Origin: Sediminibacterium ginsengisoli
Lineage (GTDB): Bacteria > Bacteroidota > Bacteroidia > Chitinophagales > Chitinophagaceae
Direction of reading: 5' to 3'
Assembly (NCBI GenBank): GCA_945901845.1
Contig: CAMDLR010000005.1
Coordinates: 21,940-85,939 of the forward strand
DNA: 64,000 nucleotides
A model generated the notes under the pieces. That model saw only the letters and a program-made list of their open reading frames with translations. It searched no databases and was not told the origin of the DNA. The position numbers and the translations under genes are program-made. Shown here one piece after another: positions 1-8,070 of the stretch. Position 1 is the stretch's first letter, and every line of letters begins with the position of its first letter.

Positions 1-2
1 GC

Positions 3-77
3 CCTACGCGGTTGCAGCCTGATGGTGATCTAAAATTTTTGCGCGCACGCAATAATTATTTTACACACTTACATTAA
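3..77 (+). CDS. possible 3' end of a truncated gene
   Basis: An open frame enters from the left edge and ends at a TAA at 75-77, giving a 24-residue tail ending in NNYFTHLH. The composition looks protein-like, but it is too short to recognise. If real, it is convergent with dapD and overlaps its stop by about 17 bases, a layout seen elsewhere in this window. A minus-strand reading of the same bases from a TTG is also open, so the call is weak. Confidence 0.25.
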   Translation, partial: PTRLQPDGDLKFLRARNNYFTHLH

Positions 78-873
78 AATCACGAAGTGCATCGTTTAAA
101 CTTGTTTTTAAATCGGTACTTGCTTTACGCTGACCAATAATTAATGCACAGTTTACTTGGTATTCACCAGCGTTAAACTTTTTAGTAGTTGTACCCGGAA
201 TTACTACTGATCTTGCTGGTACACGTCCTGTATATTCTACTGGCGTTGATCCACTCACGTCAATAATTTTTGTTGATTTTGTTAATACCACATTGGCACC
301 TAATACCGCTTCTTTTTCTACAATGACACCTTCTACCACAATACTTCTGCTACCTAAAAAACAACCGTCTTCGATAATAACAGGGCTTGCTTGTAATGGC
401 TCTAATACACCGCCAATACCCACGCCACCACTCAGGTGTACACCTTTTCCAATTTGTGCGCAACTACCTACTGTTGCCCAGGTATCTACCATGGTACCCG
501 CATCAACGTAGGCCCCAATGTTTACATAACTAGGCATAAGCACCACAGAGCTAGCAATGTAAGCACCATAACGCGCCACAGCTGGAGGAACGGCTCTAAC
601 GCCTAATTCTTTGTAGTTACTTTTCAATAACATTTTATCGTAAAACTCAAAAGGAGGGAGCTCCCATGTTTGCATTTGTTGAATACCAAAATACATCAAA
701 ATAGCCTGCTTAACCCACTCGTTTACCACCCACTTATCTCCTTCTGGAGATGCTACACGCAAACGACCTTTGTCTACATCTTCAATCACGGCTCTTACGG
801 CATCACTGTAGGTTGCTTCTTTTAATAAATCTCTATTTGACCAGGCTTCAAGTATTAAATTTTGTAAAGACAT
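61..873 (-). CDS. dapD: 2,3,4,5-tetrahydropyridine-2,6-dicarboxylate N-succinyltransferase
   Basis: This cytoplasmic enzyme transfers succinyl from succinyl-CoA to tetrahydrodipicolinate in the succinylase branch of diaminopimelate/lysine synthesis. The 270-residue length is normal for DapD. An N-terminal helical domain is followed by a left-handed beta-helix built from hexapeptide repeats (about residues 100-235), with the family stretch YVDAGTMVDTWATVGSCAQIG and a GGVGIGGVLEP segment where the CoA-side active site lies. The C-terminal tail (about 236-270) caps the helix. The ATG at 873 is preceded by a perfect -7 box. It is divergent from the TsaC-like gene. A second gene of the same pathway, dapB, lies at 22.4-23.1 kb in a different operon. 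Confidence 0.96.
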   Translation of the reverse strand: MSLQNLILEAWSNRDLLKEATYSDAVRAVIEDVDKGRLRVASPEGDKWVVNEWVKQAILMYFGIQQMQTWELPPFEFYDKMLLKSNYKELGVRAVPPAVARYGAYIASSVVLMPSYVNIGAYVDAGTMVDTWATVGSCAQIGKGVHLSGGVGIGGVLEPLQASPVIIEDGCFLGSRSIVVEGVIVEKEAVLGANVVLTKSTKIIDVSGSTPVEYTGRVPARSVVIPGTTTKKFNAGEYQVNCALIIGQRKASTDLKTSLNDALRDFNVSV

Positions 874-886
874 GCTTATTTTTTTG

Positions 887-894
887 CAAACATA
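887..894 (-). promoter_or_regulatory. dapD promoter, -7 box
   Basis: Read on the minus strand this is TATGTTTG, an exact match to the Bacteroidetes -7 consensus TAnnTTTG, 13 bases before the dapD ATG. I do not see a clear -33 TTG/TTTG at the usual 19-22 base spacing. Confidence 0.6.
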
Positions 895-958
895 TGAAAC
901 ACATCTTTAACTACCATTATCTAGCTAAATTCTCGTTAACAATTTGTAATTTGCCTGC

Positions 959-1534
959 GTGACCCCTCTATTTAATGCAGATATTGAAACTTGTTTGACC
1001 GTTTTAGAAAGCGGCGGGCTTATTTTGTACCCTACCGATACCATATGGGGTATTGGCTGTGATGCAACCAATGAAGACGCTGTTGCAAAAATATTTGCGT
1101 TAAAAAATCGCCCCGATAGTAAGGCGCTGATAGTGCTCATCGCAGACGAGCGTTCACTACTTCAATATGTGGCGAGTCCGCACATCGAAGTGTTTGATTA
1201 TATCCAGGGTGTATCTAAACCCACCACTATTATTTATGAAAATGCCATTGGACTTGCGGGTAATTTACTAGCCGAAGATGGCTCTGTGGGTATTCGTATT
1301 TGTGCTGATGAATTTTGTAAGCATTTGATTAAGCGTTTTAGAAAACCCATTGTAAGTACCTCTGCTAATGTATCTGGCTTCCCGGCGCCCAAAGTATTTA
1401 CTGATATTGATATCGCAGTAAAGGGGGGTGTGGATTATGTGGTAGCATACCGTCAAGATGATATGACACGAGTAGAGCCTTCTGCTGTTGTCAAATTCAA
1501 TAAAGACGGGCGTTTCACAATTCTGAGGCCGTAA
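959..1534 (+). CDS. tsaC: L-threonylcarbamoyladenylate synthase (TsaC/YrdC/Sua5 family)
   Basis: The product is predicted to make threonylcarbamoyl-AMP from threonine, bicarbonate and ATP, the first step of t6A formation at position 37 of ANN-decoding tRNAs. It has 191 residues, so it is the short form without the Sua5 C-terminal domain. Visible YrdC motifs are YPTDT (24-28), the K49-x-R51 pair that binds nucleotide/threonylcarbamoyl, and STSANVSG (133-140). The start is a GTG; no in-frame ATG lies near it. A paralogous YciO/YrdC-like role cannot be excluded from sequence alone. It is divergent from dapD and followed by the glycosyltransferase on the same strand, which has its own promoter. 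Confidence 0.88.
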   Translation: MTPLFNADIETCLTVLESGGLILYPTDTIWGIGCDATNEDAVAKIFALKNRPDSKALIVLIADERSLLQYVASPHIEVFDYIQGVSKPTTIIYENAIGLAGNLLAEDGSVGIRICADEFCKHLIKRFRKPIVSTSANVSGFPAPKVFTDIDIAVKGGVDYVVAYRQDDMTRVEPSAVVKFNKDGRFTILRP

Positions 1535-1559
1535 TTGGTTCCTTTTGTTTCCTTTTGGT

Positions 1560-1567
1560 TATTTTTG
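1560..1567 (+). promoter_or_regulatory. glycosyltransferase promoter, -7 box
   Basis: TATTTTTG matches TAnnTTTG exactly, with a TTG at 1535-1537 separated by 22 bases. The box ends only 4 bases before the ATG at 1572, so the transcript would start at or next to the start codon. Confidence 0.6.
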
Positions 1568-1571
1568 CATT

Positions 1572-2612
1572 ATGCATCGCATACTTGTTATTCAAACTGC
1601 TTTTATAGGAGACGTTGTGCTTGCAACAGCACTGCTACAAAATTTGCATGCAGCTTATCCGGGAGCAACAATTGATATTTTAGTGAGAGCCGGTGCTCAA
1701 GAACTTTTTATACATCATCCCTACATCCATCTGGTGCATGTTTGGGATAAAAAGAAAAATAAATACCAGCATCTTTTTCAAATCATACAAACCATTAGGC
1801 GCATCAAATATGATGTTGTCATTAATGTACAGCGTTATTTGGCTACTGGCATTATCACCGTTTTGTCGGGTGCAAAAAAAACAATTGGCTTTAATAAAAA
1901 TCCACTCAGCTTTTTATTTTCGGAAGTAGTGAAGCACGCGTTTGGGACAGCCGCGCATGCGGTTGGGCGCTCGGCTGAACAGGATTCAAGCACAACATCC
2001 ATACACGAAACCTCGCGCAACCATGCACTGCTTGCTTCATTAACAACAGCGCCTGTTGCAAAGCCAGCACTCTATCCATCTGCTGCTCATTTTATAGTGG
2101 TACAAAAATATCAATCGGCGCCATATATATGTATGTCGCCAGGGTCGGTGTGGGAGACCAAAAAAATGCCAGCAAAAAACTGGATTGATCTCATTAACGC
2201 AGTGCCAACTAATTATACCATTTATTTAATGGGTGCCCCTAATGAAACAGCATTATGCGCGGAGATATTGTCGGCTACATCGAGAGGGGGGGTGATCAAT
2301 ATTGCTGGAGAGCTAAACCTGTTAGAAGCAGCGGCACTCATTAAAAGTGCCAGTTTAAATTATGTAAACGATTCGGCGCCCATGCATTTGGCGTCTGCAA
2401 CTAATGCACCTGTAGTAGCTATTTATTGTTCTACCATTCCAGCATTTGGTTATGGTCCATTATCATCTGTGCAGTTTGTTATCGAATCCACAGCATCATT
2501 GCCCTGTAAGCCTTGTGGACTGCATGGAAAAACGGCTTGTCCACTTGGGCATTTTAATTGCGGCAACTCCATTACAACGGCGCAATTACTAGCGCCTCTT
2601 TCGCTTATATAA
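1572..2612 (+). CDS. glycosyltransferase family 9 (heptosyltransferase-like)
   Basis: This is an inner-leaflet GT-B enzyme of the ADP-heptose:LPS heptosyltransferase family, expected to build the LPS core. The start at 1572 (MHRILVIQTAFIGDVV) fits the family N-terminus, and the upstream in-frame ATG would place the promoter inside the gene. Family signatures are the IGD motif near residue 12, SPGSVWETKKMP in the middle, and NDSAPMHLA in the C-terminal nucleotide-sugar domain. Residues about 130-165 hold an extra polar stretch (HAVGRSAEQDSSTTS) that is visibly more GC-rich than its surroundings. The exact sugar acceptor is unknown. It ends directly against the cca reading frame. Confidence 0.88.
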   Translation: MHRILVIQTAFIGDVVLATALLQNLHAAYPGATIDILVRAGAQELFIHHPYIHLVHVWDKKKNKYQHLFQIIQTIRRIKYDVVINVQRYLATGIITVLSGAKKTIGFNKNPLSFLFSEVVKHAFGTAAHAVGRSAEQDSSTTSIHETSRNHALLASLTTAPVAKPALYPSAAHFIVVQKYQSAPYICMSPGSVWETKKMPAKNWIDLINAVPTNYTIYLMGAPNETALCAEILSATSRGGVINIAGELNLLEAAALIKSASLNYVNDSAPMHLASATNAPVVAIYCSTIPAFGYGPLSSVQFVIESTASLPCKPCGLHGKTACPLGHFNCGNSITTAQLLAPLSLI

Positions 2613-2625
2613 ATGAGCAAAGCGC

Positions 2626-2633
2626 TACATTTG
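2626..2633 (+). promoter_or_regulatory. cca promoter, -7 box
   Basis: TACATTTG is an exact TAnnTTTG match ending 6 bases before the ATG at 2640. It argues for 2640 rather than the in-frame ATG at 2613 as the cca start, because from this promoter the upstream ATG would not be transcribed. Confidence 0.5.
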
Positions 2634-2639
2634 CAAAGC

Positions 2640-4055
2640 ATGGAAATTAATTGTTCACCACTCGAAACCCAACTCTTTAAAAAAGTAGGTACTGCAGCAG
2701 ATAAGCTGGGTGTGCCTGCTTATTTAATTGGTGGATTTGTGCGTGATAAAATTATTGGACGTCCTACCACCGATGTGGATGTGGTTTGTATTGGCGATGG
2801 TATTGCATTAGCGCATGAAGTGGCAGCACTTTTTTCTCCAAAGCCTACGGTTGCCTTTTTTAAAACATTCGGAACCGCGCAAATAAAAATTGATGATTTT
2901 ATTATTGAATTTGTTGGTGCGCGCAAAGAAAGTTATGCAGCAGATAGTAGAAAGCCAAGTGTGAGCCCCGGCACTATCGAAGATGATCAAAACAGAAGAG
3001 ATTTTACCATCAATGCACTAGCCATTGGGTTGCATGAAGGAGCTTTTGGACAACTGGTAGATCCATTTGGTGGCTTACAAGCCATTCAGGATAAAATAAT
3101 AAAAACGCCTTTGGCGCCGCATCAAACATTTAGTGATGATCCGCTGCGCATGTTAAGGGGTATTCGTTTTGCGTGTCAACTAGGCTACACCATTGTGCCT
3201 GAAACCCTAGATGCTATTGCAGATAGTGCACACCGCATCAGTATTATTTCGCAGGAGCGTATCACCGAAGAGCTTAATAAAATCATGCTTTGCGATAAAC
3301 CATCGGTAGGGTTTGATTTACTTTTTAAAGTAGGCCTACTACATAAAATATTTCCGCAGCTCGTAGATTTATACGGCGCCGAAAATATTGATGGTATGGG
3401 CCATAAAGATAATTTTTACCACACACTTCAAGTACTTGATAATATCGCGGATAGCACGCCAGACTTGTGGCTTCGCTGGGCAGCATTATTACATGATATT
3501 GCAAAACCCGCTACTAAAAAATTTGAAGAAGGTTTTGGATTTACGTTTCATGGTCACGAAGTTGTGGGTGCGCGCATGGTGCCTAAAATATTTACCAAAC
3601 TAAAACTTCCTTTAAACGAGAAAATGAAACTCGTTCAAAAATTAGTGTTGTTACATTTAAGGCCCATAAGTTTAACCAAAGAAAATATTACGGATAGTGC
3701 TATTAGGCGTTTAATATTTGACGCTGGCGAAGACATTGAAAGTTTAATGCTTTTGTGTAATGCCGATATCACCAGTAAAAACAAGCAAAAAGTAAAGCGC
3801 TATTTGCAAAATTTTGAAATGGTTCGCCTTAGAATTCAGGAGGTAGAGGATGGGGATAGACTCCGTAATTGGCAGCCGCCTGTAACCGGCGAAATGATCA
3901 TGGAAACCTTTGGGCTTGGACCTTCCAAAGAAGTGGGACTTCTTAAGGATGCGATTAGAGAAGCTATTTTGGATGGCATTATTCCCAACGAACAGGAGGC
4001 AGCTACTAAATTTATGCTTGAAAAAGCAGCTACTTTAGGGCTGCGTCCCGTATAA
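2640..4055 (+). CDS. cca: CCA tRNA nucleotidyltransferase with HD domain
   Basis: The enzyme adds or repairs the 3' CCA of tRNAs. From the chosen start it has 471 residues. The poly(A)-polymerase head (class II nucleotidyltransferase) shows GGFVRD (31-36) and the metal-binding D45-x-D47 in TTDVDVV, followed by RRDFTINALAI and the DPLRMLRGIRFACQ helix. The tRNA-binding region comes next, and an HD phosphohydrolase-type domain follows with HDIAKP and the FHGHE histidines. This head-plus-HD layout is the common Bacteroidetes form. An ATG at 2613, directly after the previous stop, is in frame and would add nine residues; I prefer 2640 because of the promoter box and because family members begin near this point. 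Confidence 0.94.
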   Translation: MEINCSPLETQLFKKVGTAADKLGVPAYLIGGFVRDKIIGRPTTDVDVVCIGDGIALAHEVAALFSPKPTVAFFKTFGTAQIKIDDFIIEFVGARKESYAADSRKPSVSPGTIEDDQNRRDFTINALAIGLHEGAFGQLVDPFGGLQAIQDKIIKTPLAPHQTFSDDPLRMLRGIRFACQLGYTIVPETLDAIADSAHRISIISQERITEELNKIMLCDKPSVGFDLLFKVGLLHKIFPQLVDLYGAENIDGMGHKDNFYHTLQVLDNIADSTPDLWLRWAALLHDIAKPATKKFEEGFGFTFHGHEVVGARMVPKIFTKLKLPLNEKMKLVQKLVLLHLRPISLTKENITDSAIRRLIFDAGEDIESLMLLCNADITSKNKQKVKRYLQNFEMVRLRIQEVEDGDRLRNWQPPVTGEMIMETFGLGPSKEVGLLKDAIREAILDGIIPNEQEAATKFMLEKAATLGLRPV

Positions 4056-4088
4056 ATAATTGTATTTTAGCAAAATAAACAAAAGAGC

Positions 4089-4682
4089 ATGGCTGTTTTA
4101 AAATTTAGGGTGTATTTAGAAGAAGATGACGCGGTGTACCGAGATATATGCATTAAGCATACACAAACTTTTGCGGAACTACATTACGCTATTTTAAAAG
4201 CGTATGAATTTGATACCAAACATCAAGCTACTTTTTATCGAAGTAATGATAAGTGGTTACAAGGCCGCGAATTAAGTTTTGAAGTGTACGATAAAAATTA
4301 TCAGGCACCACCACTTCTCATGGCAGAAACAGCTATTGGAACAGAAATTATAAATACCAATCAAAAATTTGTGTACGAATACGACTTTGCAAAGGTTTGG
4401 TTGTTTTTAATTGAGCTGATCCATGTAAGCAAAGAAACAGATGCAACACTTACCTATCCGCTCGTTACTCGTGCCGAAGGCATCGGTCCACAACAATACG
4501 GAACCAAAAGTTTACTGGGCAATAAATTTGCCGACATCGAAGAAAAGTATGATTTATCAGAAGCTGCAGATGGTTTTGGTGAAGAAGGAGAGGAAGAAGA
4601 CGGCGTTAGTGATGATGCAGAGGCAGAGGCAGATGACGACATTGTAGACACGCAAGATGAGGATGGACAAGAAGAATATTAA
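4089..4682 (+). CDS. plasmid pRiA4b ORF-3-like (IS1096 TnpR-like domain) protein
   Basis: This 197-residue cytoplasmic protein resembles the pRiA4b ORF-3 family (IS1096-TnpR-like fold), whose function is unknown. The family core occupies about residues 1-155: an N-terminal LKFRVYLEEDDAVYRDICI strand pair, then TFAELHYAILKAYEFD. After it comes an intensely acidic tail (about 160-197, mostly E and D). No transposon is present nearby, so the family name does not imply mobility here. Its 3' end overlaps the miaA start by 26 bases, suggesting co-transcription. A near-match box TATTTTAG lies at 4063-4070. Confidence 0.7.
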   Translation: MAVLKFRVYLEEDDAVYRDICIKHTQTFAELHYAILKAYEFDTKHQATFYRSNDKWLQGRELSFEVYDKNYQAPPLLMAETAIGTEIINTNQKFVYEYDFAKVWLFLIELIHVSKETDATLTYPLVTRAEGIGPQQYGTKSLLGNKFADIEEKYDLSEAADGFGEEGEEEDGVSDDAEAEADDDIVDTQDEDGQEEY

Positions 4683-5595
4683 TAAGGTTGTAGCGCTTCT
4701 TGCTGCAAGTGATTTTGAATTAAAGACACCCACGGTTATTGTTGTAGTTGGTCCTACGGCCGTAGGTAAAACAGCTTTTGCAATAGCGCTTGCACATCAT
4801 TTAAATACCCAAATTATTTCTGCCGATTCTAGGCAGTGTTACAACGAACTAAATATTGGTGTAGCAAAGCCAACCGCCGCAGAACTTGCAGCAGTAAAGC
4901 ATCATTTTATCTCGTCGCATTCAATAAATCAAGAAGTTAATGCAGGTGTTTTTGAAAAATATGCACTAGACGCTGCTGCTCAAATTTTTAAAACCAATGC
5001 AACTGCAGTGATGGTTGGCGGCACTGGCCTTTACATCAAATCTTTTTGTGCAGGTATAGACCTTATGCCCGCAATTGATGCAGCTATTAGAAATAGATTG
5101 ATTACAGACTATGCAATAAATGGACTCGAATGGTTGCAACAAGAAGTAGCTGCTAAAGATCCAATTTATTGGGAAAGCACACACGAAAAAAACAATCCCC
5201 AGCGCCTCATGCGCGCGCTTGAAATAGTACTTGCAACCGGAAAGTCTATTACTAGTTTTCAATCAGCACAAAAAATTGCCAGGCCTTTTAATATTTTAAA
5301 AATTGGTTTATCGATGCCCCGTGAAATACTCAATAACCGCATAGGTGATAGGGTAGATGCGATGATACAAGAAGGGTTACTCGAAGAAGTACAAGGGCTT
5401 TTACCCATGGCACATTTAAATGCATTACAAACAGTAGGGTATCAAGAAATATTTGCACACCTCCGCGGAGAAATTTCTTTACAAGATGCTGTAACGGGGA
5501 TCAAGCAACATACCAGACAGTATGCCAAACGTCAAATGACTTGGTTTACAAAAGATGCTTCGGTAAACTGGTTAGAACTTGAATCCAAAAGTTAA
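4657..5595 (+). CDS. miaA: tRNA dimethylallyltransferase
   Basis: MiaA transfers a dimethylallyl group to A37 of tRNAs that read UNN codons. The P-loop GPTAVGKTA is at residues 32-40, followed by the DSRQCYNELNIGVAKP stretch that binds prenyl diphosphate and tRNA, a GGTGLYIK motif near residue 120, and the C-terminal RQYAKRQMTWF signature. The N-terminus carries about 25 residues before the P-loop strand, longer than many homologues; the only upstream starts are the ATGs at 4657 and 4663, both inside the preceding gene. Its 3' end overlaps the convergent OmpP1-like gene by 24 bases. With the TsaC-like gene, cca and truB it makes this end of the window rich in tRNA maturation functions. Confidence 0.95.
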   Translation: MRMDKKNINKVVALLAASDFELKTPTVIVVVGPTAVGKTAFAIALAHHLNTQIISADSRQCYNELNIGVAKPTAAELAAVKHHFISSHSINQEVNAGVFEKYALDAAAQIFKTNATAVMVGGTGLYIKSFCAGIDLMPAIDAAIRNRLITDYAINGLEWLQQEVAAKDPIYWESTHEKNNPQRLMRALEIVLATGKSITSFQSAQKIARPFNILKIGLSMPREILNNRIGDRVDAMIQEGLLEEVQGLLPMAHLNALQTVGYQEIFAHLRGEISLQDAVTGIKQHTRQYAKRQMTWFTKDASVNWLELESKS

Positions 5596-7101
5596 CATCA
5601 CTGTTCCTCTCGATCCTGCTTGTGAAGCAAACGTATTTGGTTTATCATTTAAGCGGTATGCAAATTGAACGTCTCTGTTCATGATGTGCGCATAACTTAA
5701 GTCAATAAATATTCCATGGTCCCTGTAGCCAATGCCGCCTGTAGCAAGCATTCTGCTCGCATCTAATGCATCGTCGGCGTATGGGCTACCATAATAAGCA
5801 CCACCCAATCTAAACATAACGGTATGGAATTTTATTTCACCACCTAGCTTTAGATTAAAGTTGCCTTTGTAGTTTTCTTTAATGGCCTCGTTTACTTGTG
5901 TGTAATAATTTTTTAAACCCATATCGGTAGGGTCAGCTGCAGAAAATCTTGAGCCTTTGTAATTTACATACTCAATATCGGCACTTAAAAAAGCACGTTG
6001 TTTGCGGGTGTCTTTCACTTCTCTAAATACATAACTCGCACTAGCAGTTGCTCTCCAAGGCGTGACTAACGTATAATTACTTTCACCTGCTTTGCCACTA
6101 TTGAGTGCATCGCTATTTGCAGATCTGGTGCGTGCATACGATTCGGTGTTGGCAATTAAGGAAGCCCTCACTTCATCTTTAAATCCAATAACCTGTGGTG
6201 TGTGCACCGCAAAGCCAACACGCCAAAATTCGGTGGGTTTATAAATGGTGCCTAGTTTTAAACCCATACCAATACCTCTTGAACTAAAACTTTCTTGAAA
6301 AGTGAAACTCTCAAATTGGTTATTGGGGTTAGTAGTAGCGTCTTTTTCGGTGTAGGTAAGTTCACGATTGTAATTGATGATTGGAATGGTTATACTTCCC
6401 CCTACATACATTTTGTCTTCCATATTGCCTGCAAGACCAAGGGCCAATTCGTGGTAACCGCCATTTGTGTTGGCGTCATAACTTTGGTTTACACCTGTAG
6501 ATATAGGCACCATGCTCTGGTAACCATCAAACCTACCTTGTGCATTATTAGACGTGTCAACTAAAAAAGTTCTGAAAGCTAATGAGGATCCAAAAATATA
6601 ATTGCTCAGTGCTGCATTGGTATCTGCTATATCACGGGTTAATTCTTCGAGGTATTGCTCCGAAAAAGAACTCATATTATTAAAGCCCTTAAACGTTACC
6701 CTATTGTTGTAATTGGCTACTTGATTGATAGAAACCGCAATAGCATTACTGGTCCACTTGCTTTTTTTATTGTTGCTAAATCCAAAAATAAATCCACTTG
6801 TTCCGTAGAGCATATTGTTTTTTGAGCTACTACTATCGGAACCTCTATAATTAAATTTATTATTGTTGAAGTTCATACCAGGCGACATTACAAACTCAGA
6901 TGTTTTAAATAATCCAAGCCCGGCAGGGTTTATGTGGTTGGCCGTAATTTCACCACCTAGTGAACCCATCACACCACCGGTTGCTATATTTCTAGCAGAA
7001 CCATTTTGTGTAAACCAAGCTGTACGAAGTGCATCGTCTGGTTGTTGTGCAAATAGGGTTGTAACAAATAATGTTGCAACAGCAAGTATTGTTAGTTTCA
7101 T
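5572..7101 (-). CDS. OmpP1/FadL-family outer membrane transport barrel
   Basis: The 509-residue protein is predicted to be an outer-membrane beta-barrel that lets hydrophobic compounds cross. A signal peptide (about residues 1-18, ending LFAQ) is followed by the FadL-like N-terminal plug with NIATGGVMGSLGGEITANHINPAGLGLF, where the NPAGL motif is characteristic. Many alternating amphipathic strands follow, and the protein ends in the aromatic LTFGFKF expected for BAM recognition. The substrate is unknown. It lies just downstream of a lipoprotein gene on the same strand, about 24 bases apart, and probably shares its transcript. Confidence 0.85.
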   Translation of the reverse strand: MKLTILAVATLFVTTLFAQQPDDALRTAWFTQNGSARNIATGGVMGSLGGEITANHINPAGLGLFKTSEFVMSPGMNFNNNKFNYRGSDSSSSKNNMLYGTSGFIFGFSNNKKSKWTSNAIAVSINQVANYNNRVTFKGFNNMSSFSEQYLEELTRDIADTNAALSNYIFGSSLAFRTFLVDTSNNAQGRFDGYQSMVPISTGVNQSYDANTNGGYHELALGLAGNMEDKMYVGGSITIPIINYNRELTYTEKDATTNPNNQFESFTFQESFSSRGIGMGLKLGTIYKPTEFWRVGFAVHTPQVIGFKDEVRASLIANTESYARTRSANSDALNSGKAGESNYTLVTPWRATASASYVFREVKDTRKQRAFLSADIEYVNYKGSRFSAADPTDMGLKNYYTQVNEAIKENYKGNFNLKLGGEIKFHTVMFRLGGAYYGSPYADDALDASRMLATGGIGYRDHGIFIDLSYAHIMNRDVQFAYRLNDKPNTFASQAGSRGTVMLTFGFKF

Positions 7102-7125
7102 AAATATTAGATTGAATCCTTAGAA

Positions 7126-7929
7126 CTAGTTATCTCTTCCGCCTCTGCCAGTGGATGTGCTAGTGCCAGTGCTTTTTACACCGCCGCTATTGCCACCTGC
7201 ATTACTTGATGGCATTGGTGCTGCACCACTGCTAGAATTCGAAAAACTTCTGGAAGCTCTGTCCCAGCTATTGTTGTTTACAGCGCCTGCAACAGTTGTT
7301 GCGGTAGAGAATACTCTTTTGACAAGGTTCCCAAAACTATTGTTGTTGGTTCCTGTTTCATACGCACCCGTTTTTGGATTGCGGTAGCCTAAATTAACGT
7401 TGCCGTATGTTTTATTTTTAAATGCAGTAACATTAGACCCTGCACCTCCGCCAATATTTACCCTTGGATTTTTAAAAGCAATGACACTACTAATAGGGTT
7501 TCTAAAACCATTACCCCAGCCGTAGCCAAGTCCTAAATTAGAACCAAAACCGAGGCCAGGATTAAATCCAAAACCAGGCATAAACCCATTATTACATCCA
7601 CAATTATAATTGTATCTGAAGTTGTTGAAATTGTTATTGAACCTATTGCCCATAAAATCAAAACGGCTATCGTACCAATAACTGTAATCATCGATGCAGT
7701 TAAAGCGGTAGCGGTTGCTTAGTTTAAGACGTAAAAAACGGTCTTCTTGCAGCTCAGTATAACGCTCATACTGATCCTTGGCTTCTTCTTCACGTTCTAA
7801 TTCTTTTTTATTGACGCCATTAGCCGGGGAATAGTAAACGTCGTCTGGGGTTTGCCCGGCTTCGTAAACGGTGCCGCAACTTGTTGCAAAAACGAGTAAA
7901 ACTGCTACTGATAGGAGGTTAGTTTTCAT
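7126..7929 (-). CDS. Asn/Gly-rich lipoprotein of unknown function
   Basis: I do not recognise a characterised function. The ATG at 7929 gives a clean lipoprotein signal (MKTNLLSVAVLLVFATSC) with the lipid-carrying Cys at residue 18; the longer in-frame start at 7989 would bury it. After a charged helical segment rich in E, R and K (about 40-75) comes an N/F/Y/G-rich middle with repeated NNFNN and GFGFNPGLGFG elements, then a Ser/Gly/Thr-rich low-complexity tail. It sits between proS (divergent) and the OmpP1/FadL gene (same strand). The pairing with a FadL-type barrel suggests an outer-membrane-associated accessory protein, which is inference. Confidence 0.7.
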   Translation of the reverse strand: MKTNLLSVAVLLVFATSCGTVYEAGQTPDDVYYSPANGVNKKELEREEEAKDQYERYTELQEDRFLRLKLSNRYRFNCIDDYSYWYDSRFDFMGNRFNNNFNNFRYNYNCGCNNGFMPGFGFNPGLGFGSNLGLGYGWGNGFRNPISSVIAFKNPRVNIGGGAGSNVTAFKNKTYGNVNLGYRNPKTGAYETGTNNNSFGNLVKRVFSTATTVAGAVNNNSWDRASRSFSNSSSGAAPMPSSNAGGNSGGVKSTGTSTSTGRGGRDN

Positions 7930-7969
7930 GGCACATGGGTATTTAGGTATACTATTATGCGAAGTTACA

Positions 7970-7977
7970 TACATTTG
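7970..7977 (+). promoter_or_regulatory. possible proS promoter, -7 box
   Basis: TACATTTG matches TAnnTTTG on the plus strand in the divergent spacer. It would give proS an untranslated leader of about 90 bases. No better box is seen closer to proS, and the spacer holds no other feature that I can name. Confidence 0.4.
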
Positions 7978-8070
7978 CGGTGCAGGCAACTACAATTACA
8001 GGGTCGGTATCTGATATCTAAACTAACAATTGTAAGCCTATTATTTTGTTAAGAATATTGTAATTCAATT

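Noticed and set aside
4089..4682. Mobile element suggested by the IS1096-TnpR-like domain
   Set aside because: No transposase, inverted repeats or target duplication are visible; the gene sits in an ordinary core block.
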